Part shown: positions 35,376 to 44,195 of the stretch, piece after piece
Numbering within the stretch: position 1 is the stretch's first letter
How the letters are laid out: each line of letters begins with the position of its first letter
Assembly: GCA_037969235.1 (NCBI GenBank)
Contig: JBBKXA010000091.1
Span: 16,302 to 80,301 of the forward strand
Direction: 5' to 3'
DNA: 64,000 nt
Origin: TMED27 sp037969235
Lineage (GTDB): Bacteria > Pseudomonadota > Alphaproteobacteria > Micavibrionales > Micavibrionaceae
Notes under the pieces: generated by a model
The model's database searches: none
What the model saw: only the letters and a program-made list of their open reading frames with translations
What the model was told of the DNA's origin: nothing
Made by a program: the position numbers and the translations under genes

Positions 35376-38375
35376 GTGGGTCAAACAAACACAAAGAAAG
35401 TTGCAAAATATATTGTAATGCCTGGAATATTTCCACGCATTAAGCAATTTCTGACGTCTGGGTTTGGCTATATCGCTTTTCTTATGGCGCAAATATATTC
35501 AATGGTGCGCCTTTTGCCACCCCAGCACCCCTATCTTGATCCAAAAAACATTGGTCATTATGGAATTCGCCACGTCATAGCACAAGCTGCAAACAATTTG
35601 GTCATGAGCAAAAAGAATATAGATCAAATTATAGTCTTCATCCTGATGCTTACGGGCGTAGTTTTAATTTTAGTCCAGCTTGGCGCCGTATTGTTTAGTG
35701 TTATTTTCGGCTCCGCCATGGCTTTGCCAACCATTTTTGAAACTGTAAACCCCGATAATGACATTGCTTTTATGTTGCTCGACCAAGTTTTTGGAGTTGG
35801 TGCATTACAAGCTGGTGGCACACCATTTTTTAATTCATGCGTTTCGCAAGAAATAAGGTGTTTTCCAACAGATATAAATGGGCGGACATTCCCTTGGCCA
35901 TTCCATTACGCTCTGCAGAACCTGTTTCGTTTTTATTCGCTAGGTATTTTGGTCATAGGTACAATTATTTTCCTATATTTTATGATGGTTATCGTCGTCG
36001 AAACTGCCACTTCGGGCACGCCCTTTGGTCAGCGCTTTCAAAATGTATGGGTACCCATTCGCCTTGTTATGGCCGTAGGGCTTTTGATCCCTTTAGGGTT
36101 TGGTTATAATGCTGGTCAATATATCACTTTTATGTCTGCGAAGCTTGGCTCTGGCATGGCCACCAATGGCTGGATTGCGTATAATCGCGGTATCGAAACA
36201 CCTGGGCCTGGCTCCACCTTAACAGCAAATAACGCAACAGGTGAGGACGAAAATTTAATTGCCATGCCCGCACAACCTGACGCCGCAATTTTTGCACAAA
36301 TGATGTCCATCGTGCACTCGTGCGCTTTTGCGCACTATTTGCACAACCCACTTATTACCCAAGGTAGCGGCACAGCAAGAAACAATTCAATAAATGTACA
36401 GTTTCCGGAAAATCAATTCACCGCCATTTGGTACTATTTCAATCCAAAAGCTGTAAAGCCATATTACGTAAAAGCAGAATCCCCTTGGCAAACGGGCGGG
36501 ACCGTTGCAGAAGGCTTTCCGCTCGTACCCGACCCCTACCAAGAAGCTTTAGATTTTTATTCAAGTGGCGATATTATCATTCGTTTTGGGCGTGATGACC
36601 CTAATGGCTATTCTAATGATGAATATACAGGAAAAATTGAACCCACCTGCGGAGAAATTCGTATTCCGATTAGTGACCGCAGAAAAACAACTAACACATC
36701 CATGCACATTCCCGGACCAGGAGAAGATAATGCTGGATATTTAGGCAGTGTAGCTCTCCAGCGTTTTTACTTTAATCTTATTAGCAGACTCTGGGGAGGA
36801 TTTGGCATGTCCGAGGATTATATCGATTTTGCTGGCCGCATGACAATGCTCTCCTCGCCTAAAGATAAGAGTGACAATGCTCATACACCCTGCGAAATGG
36901 GATGTGCAGGGCCAGTTGGCGTAAATCCAGGACTCCCTGGCGGTGGCTGTGGAGCACCTGATTACCGCACCTCTGCTTGTGCACGAGACCCTGTCACATC
37001 GCTTTGGAAACAAAGAGCCATCGATAAACTACAATTAGAAATCAATACCAATTTCGGCAATATTTGGCGCAATTATAATCAAGGCACCAATCAATTCGAT
37101 ACCACAGCAGAAATGCGCGATCGTGGCTGGGGCGGAGCAGGAATATGGTTCAATACCATCGCCGCAGTAAATGGCGCGTTTGTTGCTTCTGCCCTTGACG
37201 TGCCCTCCCTTACAACATATCCGCTGTTAATGGAAAAAGTACGTGCCGAAAAAGTTGGAAAAGACACGGGCGCTAGTGGTATTGAACTCTTTAATCCGAA
37301 CGCATCCATTGATGGGCGAGAAGTTGCAATTAAAGAACTTGGCCCCGATGCAATGCCAGCGGCCAAATCAATGTATCACGTCATTGAATATTGGAATCAA
37401 GACAGTGCCAACATGGCGCATGCCAGCAAAACAACCAGTGCTGGCGCCATGGAAGACGCCATGAATATTATTTTTGGTACATATGGTTTATTTGCCATGA
37501 CCGACGACAATGAGAATATCCACCCACTTTCACAACTGGTGACGCTGGGCAAAGGCCTTGTTGAATCGGCTGTACGAAACGTGACGGGGGCTTCTCTTGC
37601 CTCAGCTATGGGCGGTGCTGCAAAAGCTATGGACACCTCCGCAGGACCTCTAGTCCAAGCGGCAAGTGGATTTTTAATGTCCACAGCCTTTGTTGGGCTC
37701 ACGGCTGGGTTTGTTTTATACTATGTCCTACCATTTTTGCCTTTTGTGTATTTCTACTTTGCGGTCGCATCATGGTTAAAAACTATTTTCGAAGCCATGG
37801 TCGGCGTACCATTGTGGGCATTGGCGCATTTAAGATTGGATGGAGACGGCCTGCCTGGTGATTCCGCTTCCAACGGCTATTTTCTCATATTTGAAATTTT
37901 CATTCGCCCTATCCTGACCGTAGCAGGCTTAGTGGCCGCATTATTAATCTTTACCGCGCAAGTACGCATCTTAAACTTTATATGGCCAATTGTTACAAAT
38001 TCAGTAGGCGGGTTTAACACTGATCCACTGGCAACACCAGCATTAGTCGCTGACCTTGCATTCAAAAAGCCGATTATTGACCAATTCTTCTACACTGTTA
38101 TTTACGCGATTATTGTGTACATGCTGGCCACGACATCATTTAAACTGATTGATAAAATTCCTGACAACCTTTTGCGTTGGATGGGACAGGGCGTATCATC
38201 CTTCGGGGACCTCGATCAAGATCCAACACAAAACCTTACCCGTTACGCGGCCATGGGTGGTATGACCGCCGGCCAACAAGCAGCGCAAGGAATTAATCAA
38301 TTAGCCGGTGGATTAGGCGGCGGAGCTGGGCAAATATTAACTGGTGGCGGTACGTCCAAAATACCAGGTAGATAG
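35376..38375 (+). CDS. DotA/TraY-like membrane protein, copy 1 of 3 (with Cys-rich insert)
   Basis: Polytopic protein of 999 aa; GTG start, chosen because the N-terminus then lines up with copies 2 and 3. The conserved head MPGIFPRIKQFL is followed by LLPPQHPYL and GIRHVIAQAANN, and hydrophobic helices lie near 84-108, 186-208 and 227-245. A large extracytoplasmic part (about 250-760) contains shared cysteines C155, C162, C316 and C425 and the block RGWGGAGIWFN at 583. The C-terminal membrane part (about 766-925) contains FEAMVGVPLWALAHLR, the DotA/TraY-type signature. Unique to this copy is a segment with C506, C510, C525 and C535. The C-terminus is a Gly/Gln/Ala tail. The function is probably an inner-membrane or periplasmic channel component, by analogy only. 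Confidence 0.85.
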   Translation: MGQTNTKKVAKYIVMPGIFPRIKQFLTSGFGYIAFLMAQIYSMVRLLPPQHPYLDPKNIGHYGIRHVIAQAANNLVMSKKNIDQIIVFILMLTGVVLILVQLGAVLFSVIFGSAMALPTIFETVNPDNDIAFMLLDQVFGVGALQAGGTPFFNSCVSQEIRCFPTDINGRTFPWPFHYALQNLFRFYSLGILVIGTIIFLYFMMVIVVETATSGTPFGQRFQNVWVPIRLVMAVGLLIPLGFGYNAGQYITFMSAKLGSGMATNGWIAYNRGIETPGPGSTLTANNATGEDENLIAMPAQPDAAIFAQMMSIVHSCAFAHYLHNPLITQGSGTARNNSINVQFPENQFTAIWYYFNPKAVKPYYVKAESPWQTGGTVAEGFPLVPDPYQEALDFYSSGDIIIRFGRDDPNGYSNDEYTGKIEPTCGEIRIPISDRRKTTNTSMHIPGPGEDNAGYLGSVALQRFYFNLISRLWGGFGMSEDYIDFAGRMTMLSSPKDKSDNAHTPCEMGCAGPVGVNPGLPGGGCGAPDYRTSACARDPVTSLWKQRAIDKLQLEINTNFGNIWRNYNQGTNQFDTTAEMRDRGWGGAGIWFNTIAAVNGAFVASALDVPSLTTYPLLMEKVRAEKVGKDTGASGIELFNPNASIDGREVAIKELGPDAMPAAKSMYHVIEYWNQDSANMAHASKTTSAGAMEDAMNIIFGTYGLFAMTDDNENIHPLSQLVTLGKGLVESAVRNVTGASLASAMGGAAKAMDTSAGPLVQAASGFLMSTAFVGLTAGFVLYYVLPFLPFVYFYFAVASWLKTIFEAMVGVPLWALAHLRLDGDGLPGDSASNGYFLIFEIFIRPILTVAGLVAALLIFTAQVRILNFIWPIVTNSVGGFNTDPLATPALVADLAFKKPIIDQFFYTVIYAIIVYMLATTSFKLIDKIPDNLLRWMGQGVSSFGDLDQDPTQNLTRYAAMGGMTAGQQAAQGINQLAGGLGGGAGQILTGGGTSKIPGR

Positions 38376-38403
38376 TAAATTAGTATGAAAGCAAAAAAAT
38401 AGT

Positions 38404-41199
38404 ATGAGTAGTTTTACAAAAAGAGATTTTATAAATTATGCGGTGTTGCCGGGTTTCCGCCAACGCTTGCAGGATCTTTTGGAAAGCGGCTTTCAATATA
38501 TCCCCTATTTTATCGCAATTGTATATGGCGCTGTACGTCTGTTACCTGAAGGTCATCCCTACCTCAGCCCAGTGAATATGGGGCGCTTCGGTATTCGCCA
38601 TGTCATTGCCGAAGCCGCAAACAATATCGTTTTATCCAGAAAAAATATTGACCAGATTTTATTATTTGTCTGTGTGCTTTTTGGATTAATAATTGTGATT
38701 CTTCAACTTATTTTACTGTTCACAGGTATTGTCATCCAGCCAGTAATGGCCCTACCAACGATGCCCACAAATTTTGCTGGATTTTTTGTCACACCAAATC
38801 CTGAACAAGATCTTGCCCACATCATGCTTGATATGGTGTTTGGAATACCCAATTTATTCGATTCCTGTGTCGGCACTGGCACAGCTTGCCGCAATATTTT
38901 TGGAACGGCCATTGTCAAAGATGCTGGAGCACCTGGAGGGGTGTGGCTTATGGAAGGAACAGCCCTACCTTTCCCAATTCACCGCGGCTTACATGAACTT
39001 TTTTATATCTATAATATCGGCCTAACCATCGTGGGTGTATTCATCGCCTCATATTTCATAGCGACCGTTGTGTTGGAAACCGCACAAACAGGTACACCAA
39101 TGGGCAAGCGTTTTAACAAAGTCTGGGCGCCTGTACGCTTTGTCGTCGCCTTTGGCCTTCTCTTTCCGATCACCTACCATTTAAGTTCTGCGCAATATAT
39201 TGTGCTTTATGCGGCGAAATTCGGCTCTGGCTTTGCCACAAACGGCTGGACAATGTTTTATGAAACGATGAATTATTATAATCCTAAAACCTTGCTGCCA
39301 GGGGTCACAGATAATGACCCAACAGTGCCTTCAGCCACAGGTCATGTGGCCAAACCACAAACACCTGATTTGACTGGCCTTATCCAGTTTTTATTCGTAG
39401 CCAAAGCGTGTGCAGATGCACACAAGCTGGCCTACCCATCTATGTTAAACATCGAGCCTTACATCGTAAAAAACACGGTCAGCACAGTACCATATTATCA
39501 ATTCACTGTTGCGAGTGGCACTCCAGCCGAATATGATAATATCATTAATTTTATTGAAGGCGAAAATAAAATAATAATCCGCTTTGGTTATCCCAGCGCC
39601 CGAGACAACCCAAATGCGATGGGAACAATAGCGCCAATTTGCGGTGAATTAAATTATACGGTCACCGATCCAAGACTATCTAGCATTCCAGCAAACCCAG
39701 ATACAGCTGCAGAGCCCGCCATCGTTGCTTTGCAAATGCAACATTTACAAATAATATCAAATATGTGGTATTCGTGGCTAGACAACCTAGGGATAAATGG
39801 GGAACCTAACGTGCCCGACCGCTTCGCTAGAAGATACGCGCAATTTAATGCAACTAAAGCATATGACCCCAATCTCGTCATTCCAGATATCTCTTACAAG
39901 CGCGCGCTTATTGATTCATCACAAGCATTTTTAGAAGGCGTCATCAACGCCAGTGTAGATGTGCATGAGCAATCAAACAGCCAGGATTTTTACAAAGCCA
40001 CCTTTACCGAAAAAGGTTGGGGCGGCGCTGGTATTTGGTTTAATAAAATTGCCGAATTAAATGGCTCCTTTTCATCAGCCGTTCTCAACGCCCCAACGCC
40101 AACAAGCTTTCCTTCAATCATGGAAAGTGTTTATGCCGAAAAGCGCCAAGGAGAAGAAGGACTCGACTTTGCAGAGCGTTTTAATCCGCGATCCAATAAT
40201 GGTCAAGCTTCGGAGAGCTTGTCAGAAACGGATAAAAAAATCGCTTACGTACTTTGGAACGCCTATAACTATTGGGAAGACGTGACAAGCTCATCGTACA
40301 CCGCACCGACAGGAAACAACATTATCGACATAATCAATGCGTTATTCGGCACTGAAGGCTTGTTTAATATGCGTAAAAACGAAGGTGTACACCCGCTGGC
40401 ACAACTCGCAGGTGTCGGTCGATCATTGGTCGAAGGCGCTGTACGTAACCTCAGCTACGCCGCTATTGGCGGGGCAAGCGGCGGATTGGCAAGACTTGCG
40501 GATGCCGCAGGTTTCGCAGGAGCCGCGTCTAACGCTTCAAGCTTCCTCATAACATTCGCGATGATCGGTTTAACGGCGGGATTCGTTTTATTTTATGTTG
40601 TACCGTTCTTACCATTTATATACTTTTTCTTCGCACTTGGCGGCTGGGTGAAGGGCATATTCGAAGCCATGGTCGGCGCGCCGCTATGGGCATTGGCGCA
40701 CTTACGTATTGATGGGCACGGTCTATCAGGGCAGGCTGCCGTGAGCGGTTACTTCCTAATATTCGAAGTGTTCTTACGCCCGATACTCATTGTATTCGGT
40801 CTACTCGCAAGTATTTCCATTTTCTCTGCCCTCGTGAGTGTTTTAAATCAAATTTTTGATTTGGTTGTTATGAATGTGGGCGGCTTTGATGCAAAATATG
40901 AAATGACTGGCGCTGGAGCTTCTAGCAAAATGGGTGTAATGCGCTCGGCATTAGATAAGTTTTTCTACACCATTATTTACACTATTATTGTCTATCTCAT
41001 TGGAATGTCCTGTTTTAAACTCGTCGATTTAATTCCGAACAATATTCTGCGGTGGATGGGGCAATCCGTGGCAACATTTGGCGACCAACAGGAAGATTTT
41101 GGACAAAGCTTGGTGGGCACGTCTACCATGGGCGCGCAACAAACACTCGGCTCACTCAGTGGAGGTCTACAAAAAATGGCTTCAATTGGTAAATCCTAA
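38404..41199 (+). CDS. DotA/TraY-like membrane protein, copy 2 of 3
   Basis: 931 aa, same architecture as copy 1 and 28 bp after it. Head VLPGFRQRLQDLL, then LLPEGHPYL and GIRHVIAEAANN; early cysteines C155 and C162 fall at exactly the copy-1 positions. ETAQTGTPMGKRFNKVW follows, then GSGFATNGW before the large extracytoplasmic region with KACADAH, IAPICGEL and KGWGGAGIWFNKIAELNGSF. The C-terminal membrane domain has FEAMVGAPLWALAHLRIDG and LVSVLNQIFDLVVMNVGGFD, which is shared with copy 3 and not copy 1. It lacks the Cys-rich insert. By eye, copies 2 and 3 are closest at the C-terminal end. Role as for copy 1, inferred from DotA/TraY only. Confidence 0.85.
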   Translation: MSSFTKRDFINYAVLPGFRQRLQDLLESGFQYIPYFIAIVYGAVRLLPEGHPYLSPVNMGRFGIRHVIAEAANNIVLSRKNIDQILLFVCVLFGLIIVILQLILLFTGIVIQPVMALPTMPTNFAGFFVTPNPEQDLAHIMLDMVFGIPNLFDSCVGTGTACRNIFGTAIVKDAGAPGGVWLMEGTALPFPIHRGLHELFYIYNIGLTIVGVFIASYFIATVVLETAQTGTPMGKRFNKVWAPVRFVVAFGLLFPITYHLSSAQYIVLYAAKFGSGFATNGWTMFYETMNYYNPKTLLPGVTDNDPTVPSATGHVAKPQTPDLTGLIQFLFVAKACADAHKLAYPSMLNIEPYIVKNTVSTVPYYQFTVASGTPAEYDNIINFIEGENKIIIRFGYPSARDNPNAMGTIAPICGELNYTVTDPRLSSIPANPDTAAEPAIVALQMQHLQIISNMWYSWLDNLGINGEPNVPDRFARRYAQFNATKAYDPNLVIPDISYKRALIDSSQAFLEGVINASVDVHEQSNSQDFYKATFTEKGWGGAGIWFNKIAELNGSFSSAVLNAPTPTSFPSIMESVYAEKRQGEEGLDFAERFNPRSNNGQASESLSETDKKIAYVLWNAYNYWEDVTSSSYTAPTGNNIIDIINALFGTEGLFNMRKNEGVHPLAQLAGVGRSLVEGAVRNLSYAAIGGASGGLARLADAAGFAGAASNASSFLITFAMIGLTAGFVLFYVVPFLPFIYFFFALGGWVKGIFEAMVGAPLWALAHLRIDGHGLSGQAAVSGYFLIFEVFLRPILIVFGLLASISIFSALVSVLNQIFDLVVMNVGGFDAKYEMTGAGASSKMGVMRSALDKFFYTIIYTIIVYLIGMSCFKLVDLIPNNILRWMGQSVATFGDQQEDFGQSLVGTSTMGAQQTLGSLSGGLQKMASIGKS

Positions 41200-41276
41200 T
41201 AGAAAAGCGCAAATAATAACGTAGGAAGTATTTTGTTTAAATTCATACCACATAAGAAAGCAGGACAGAGTTTCAA

Positions 41277-44039
41277 ATGGCAACAAGCCGCGGCATATTA
41301 AAAAAGACTTTATTACCGGGAATCATCCCGCGTATTTTGTCGCTGTTTAAATCGGGCTTCGTCCAAATGGCTTACTGCATTGCATTGGTCTACGCCAATG
41401 TACGTCTCCTACCGCCAAATCACCCCTATCTTAATCCCCAAAATATTGGCAGCTTCGGTATACGCCACGTCATTGCCGAAGCCGCAAATAATCTGGTTTT
41501 CAAAAGACAGAATATTGACCAGATTTTTATCTTTTTTCTCATCATGGCTGGTTTTGTTTTAATAATAATGCAATTTGGTCTATTGGCCATCGCCCTGCTT
41601 GCCGAACAACCCGCATTGGCTTTGGGCATTTTAAATGTTACGGAACTATTCGAAAACCCAAATACCGCCACCGGCTCACAAGGCCCCGCGCAGGATATAG
41701 CCTTCATTCTCATGGATCGGGTTTTTGGCGTAAAAGGATTTTTTGATTCTTGCGTATCGGATACTGCTGTAGCTTGTCTGTCTATGGACGGCGTAACACC
41801 TTACCCAACTCCCACAACGTATCCATTTGCTTTTCACATTGGCCTTCATAAAATTCTACAGTTTTATTCGAATGGAATATTCCTCGTTGGCGTAATGGTC
41901 ATCATTTATTTTGTCATTGCTGTAACCGCAGAAACCGCGCAAACAGGAATGCCCTTCGGCCAGCGTTTCAACAAAGCATGGGTACCTGTTCGTTTTATCC
42001 TGTTTTTCGCGCTCATCATGCCTATTAATATCGGTCAAGATAACGAGGGCTTTAATCTTGCACAACTCATCACATTTAAAGTCGTGCAGATGGGATCAAA
42101 CTTTGCATCCAATGGATGGGCCTTTTTTAACAATGGTTCTACAGCAGGCGGCCCATTAACCCCAGGTTTATCCGACAGCTACATGACCCAGCAATATGAC
42201 ATGATCGCCACACCCAACGTCCCGGACATCACCGAGCTTGTACACACGATGTTTGTCGCCCGCACATGTGCAACGGCATATCATTTCGTCAAAGGAACCG
42301 AAGACGGATTTTTAATCGATGCTTATGTTATTCGCCAATCCACCCCTGGACTACCTTCCACAGTAAACGGCGGTGCAGGCGTTTTAGCAGATTCAATCCC
42401 TTTGGAAACAACAACCTATATAGCAGCAAGGGATTTTTCTTATAATGGCAATTTAACTATCCGTTTTGGTGAACGCCTTCGCCCTGGAAGTCAGTTAGAG
42501 ACCGACAAAGGAGATGAATACAGAAACTACGCCGGTGGCGTCAAACCCTATTGCGGGGATGTAACCATTCAAATTCAGAGCCAAACCCAACCCGCCGCAG
42601 AATTCATTTTCAACCAATATTATAATATGATGCAAGGCATGTGGCTTGACACCAACCAAATTAGCCGCGCGCGTTGCATCGCTTATAAATATATAAATTC
42701 CAACTTAGAGCCAAACTGCACACCACAACCCACAGAAGCTTGGGCAACATCACAAACAACAGCATACCAATTGGCACTCGTAGCCTACGTTCAAGGCGGA
42801 ATTAATCAACAAAGAGCATTAGCGGACTTTGATGTGAATGCTAATCTTATCTCACGCGGTTGGGCGGGAGCCTCAATATGGTATAATCGCATCGCAGATA
42901 TGAATGGCGCCGTCACAGCGGCCGCATATAATATCCCTAAAAGCTCAAAAGCACCATGGATTTACGAAATTGCTGCCAAAAGCGCCGCACAAGAAAATGA
43001 GATGGTCACATCCGCTATGATGAACAATCAAGCCATGGCAAGCCGTTTAGGCTTAAACACTTTACTTGATATCGAAGAAGGAGAACGTGAAATTCTTCAA
43101 GCTATGAACTATGCCAATGGTTTTTGGAAAAGCAAAAGCGTCAATAATTTTCAAAATAAAACTGATCATATCTTGATTGATTTTATTAATGCCGTCATGG
43201 GAACAAGCGGGATTTTTGAAATGCGTAAAAACACAAATGTGCACCCACTCGCACAACTCAGCGCATTGGGCAAAGGTATGATGGAGGCCGTTAGCCGTAA
43301 CGCCGCTTATGGCTTAGTCCTTAGTGGAGCAACATCTCTAGGCTTTACAATGGGTGATATCACTGGCGACATGGTTGGCGTGGCCAAAGGATTTTTCTTT
43401 ACAATGGTTATGACGACCATGGCCATGTCGGCGATTTTATATTATGTTCTGCCATTCCTACCCTTTATATATTTCCTATTTGCCATCAGCGGCTGGATCA
43501 AAAGTATATTCGAAGCCATCGTTGCAATGCCTTTGTGGGCACTCGCGCATTTACGCATTGACGGTGAAGGTATATCAGGCCCCGGAGCCACTAATGGGTA
43601 TTTCTTATTACTTGAAATTTTCCTCCGCCCCATACTTATTTTATTCGGTTTCGTGGCCAGCATATCTATTTTCTCTGCTCTCGTAAGTGTACTGAACCAA
43701 ATCTTTGATCTGGTCGTGGGCAATGTCGGCGGGTTTGATAATGAGTTTGAGCAAACGGGCGCCCTCATCCAAATGCTTGACGTCGCGCGCAACCCAATTG
43801 ATGAATTTTTCTATACCGCCATGTATGTCATCATCTGCTACTTAATCGGAATGTCATGTTTCAAACTCGTTGATAATATACCCAACAGCATCTTGCGCTG
43901 GATCGGGTCTTCTGTTCCTACAATGCAAGAACAATCGCAAGACCCTGCTGGCAAGCTAAGCAGTCAAGTTTTCCGTGGTACAAACCTTCTTGGAAACCAA
44001 ATGCGTGGCAAAATGGGCGGCGATGTGGCGCTGATGTAA
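41277..44039 (+). CDS. DotA/TraY-like membrane protein, copy 3 of 3
   Basis: 920 aa, 77 bp after copy 2. Head LLPGIIPRILSLF, then LLPPNHPYL and GIRHVIAEAANN; over 38 residues from PPNHPYL on it matches copy 1 at 28 positions. The cysteine pair is C159 and C167, shifted by a short insertion (NTATGSQGP). TAETAQTGMPFGQRFNKAWVPV, GSNFASNGW, RTCATAYHF, KPYCGDV and RGWAGASIWYNRIADMNGA correspond to blocks in the other copies. The C-terminal domain has FEAIVAMPLWALAHLRIDG and NQIFDLVVGNVGGFDNEFEQTG. It is the last copy and no terminator is evident. The next gene is an L,D-transpeptidase. Confidence 0.85.
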   Translation: MATSRGILKKTLLPGIIPRILSLFKSGFVQMAYCIALVYANVRLLPPNHPYLNPQNIGSFGIRHVIAEAANNLVFKRQNIDQIFIFFLIMAGFVLIIMQFGLLAIALLAEQPALALGILNVTELFENPNTATGSQGPAQDIAFILMDRVFGVKGFFDSCVSDTAVACLSMDGVTPYPTPTTYPFAFHIGLHKILQFYSNGIFLVGVMVIIYFVIAVTAETAQTGMPFGQRFNKAWVPVRFILFFALIMPINIGQDNEGFNLAQLITFKVVQMGSNFASNGWAFFNNGSTAGGPLTPGLSDSYMTQQYDMIATPNVPDITELVHTMFVARTCATAYHFVKGTEDGFLIDAYVIRQSTPGLPSTVNGGAGVLADSIPLETTTYIAARDFSYNGNLTIRFGERLRPGSQLETDKGDEYRNYAGGVKPYCGDVTIQIQSQTQPAAEFIFNQYYNMMQGMWLDTNQISRARCIAYKYINSNLEPNCTPQPTEAWATSQTTAYQLALVAYVQGGINQQRALADFDVNANLISRGWAGASIWYNRIADMNGAVTAAAYNIPKSSKAPWIYEIAAKSAAQENEMVTSAMMNNQAMASRLGLNTLLDIEEGEREILQAMNYANGFWKSKSVNNFQNKTDHILIDFINAVMGTSGIFEMRKNTNVHPLAQLSALGKGMMEAVSRNAAYGLVLSGATSLGFTMGDITGDMVGVAKGFFFTMVMTTMAMSAILYYVLPFLPFIYFLFAISGWIKSIFEAIVAMPLWALAHLRIDGEGISGPGATNGYFLLLEIFLRPILILFGFVASISIFSALVSVLNQIFDLVVGNVGGFDNEFEQTGALIQMLDVARNPIDEFFYTAMYVIICYLIGMSCFKLVDNIPNSILRWIGSSVPTMQEQSQDPAGKLSSQVFRGTNLLGNQMRGKMGGDVALM

Positions 44040-44195
44040 TAGACCTAAGCCAAGCCCAATTTCAACATATTAATACTGGCAATTTTGTGCAAAACGCGTT
44101 ATAAAGCTTTAATCACAATCACCAAACGAAAATGTAGGGTCACCCCAAATGGATAACCAGACAAAATGTGCGGAAAAATTTGGACACCTATAATC

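Noticed and set aside
35376..44039. Complete Dot/Icm or conjugation locus
   Set aside because: No IcmX, DotL/TraC-like ATPase, IcmT, relaxase or coupling protein in the window; only DotA/TraY-like proteins are present.
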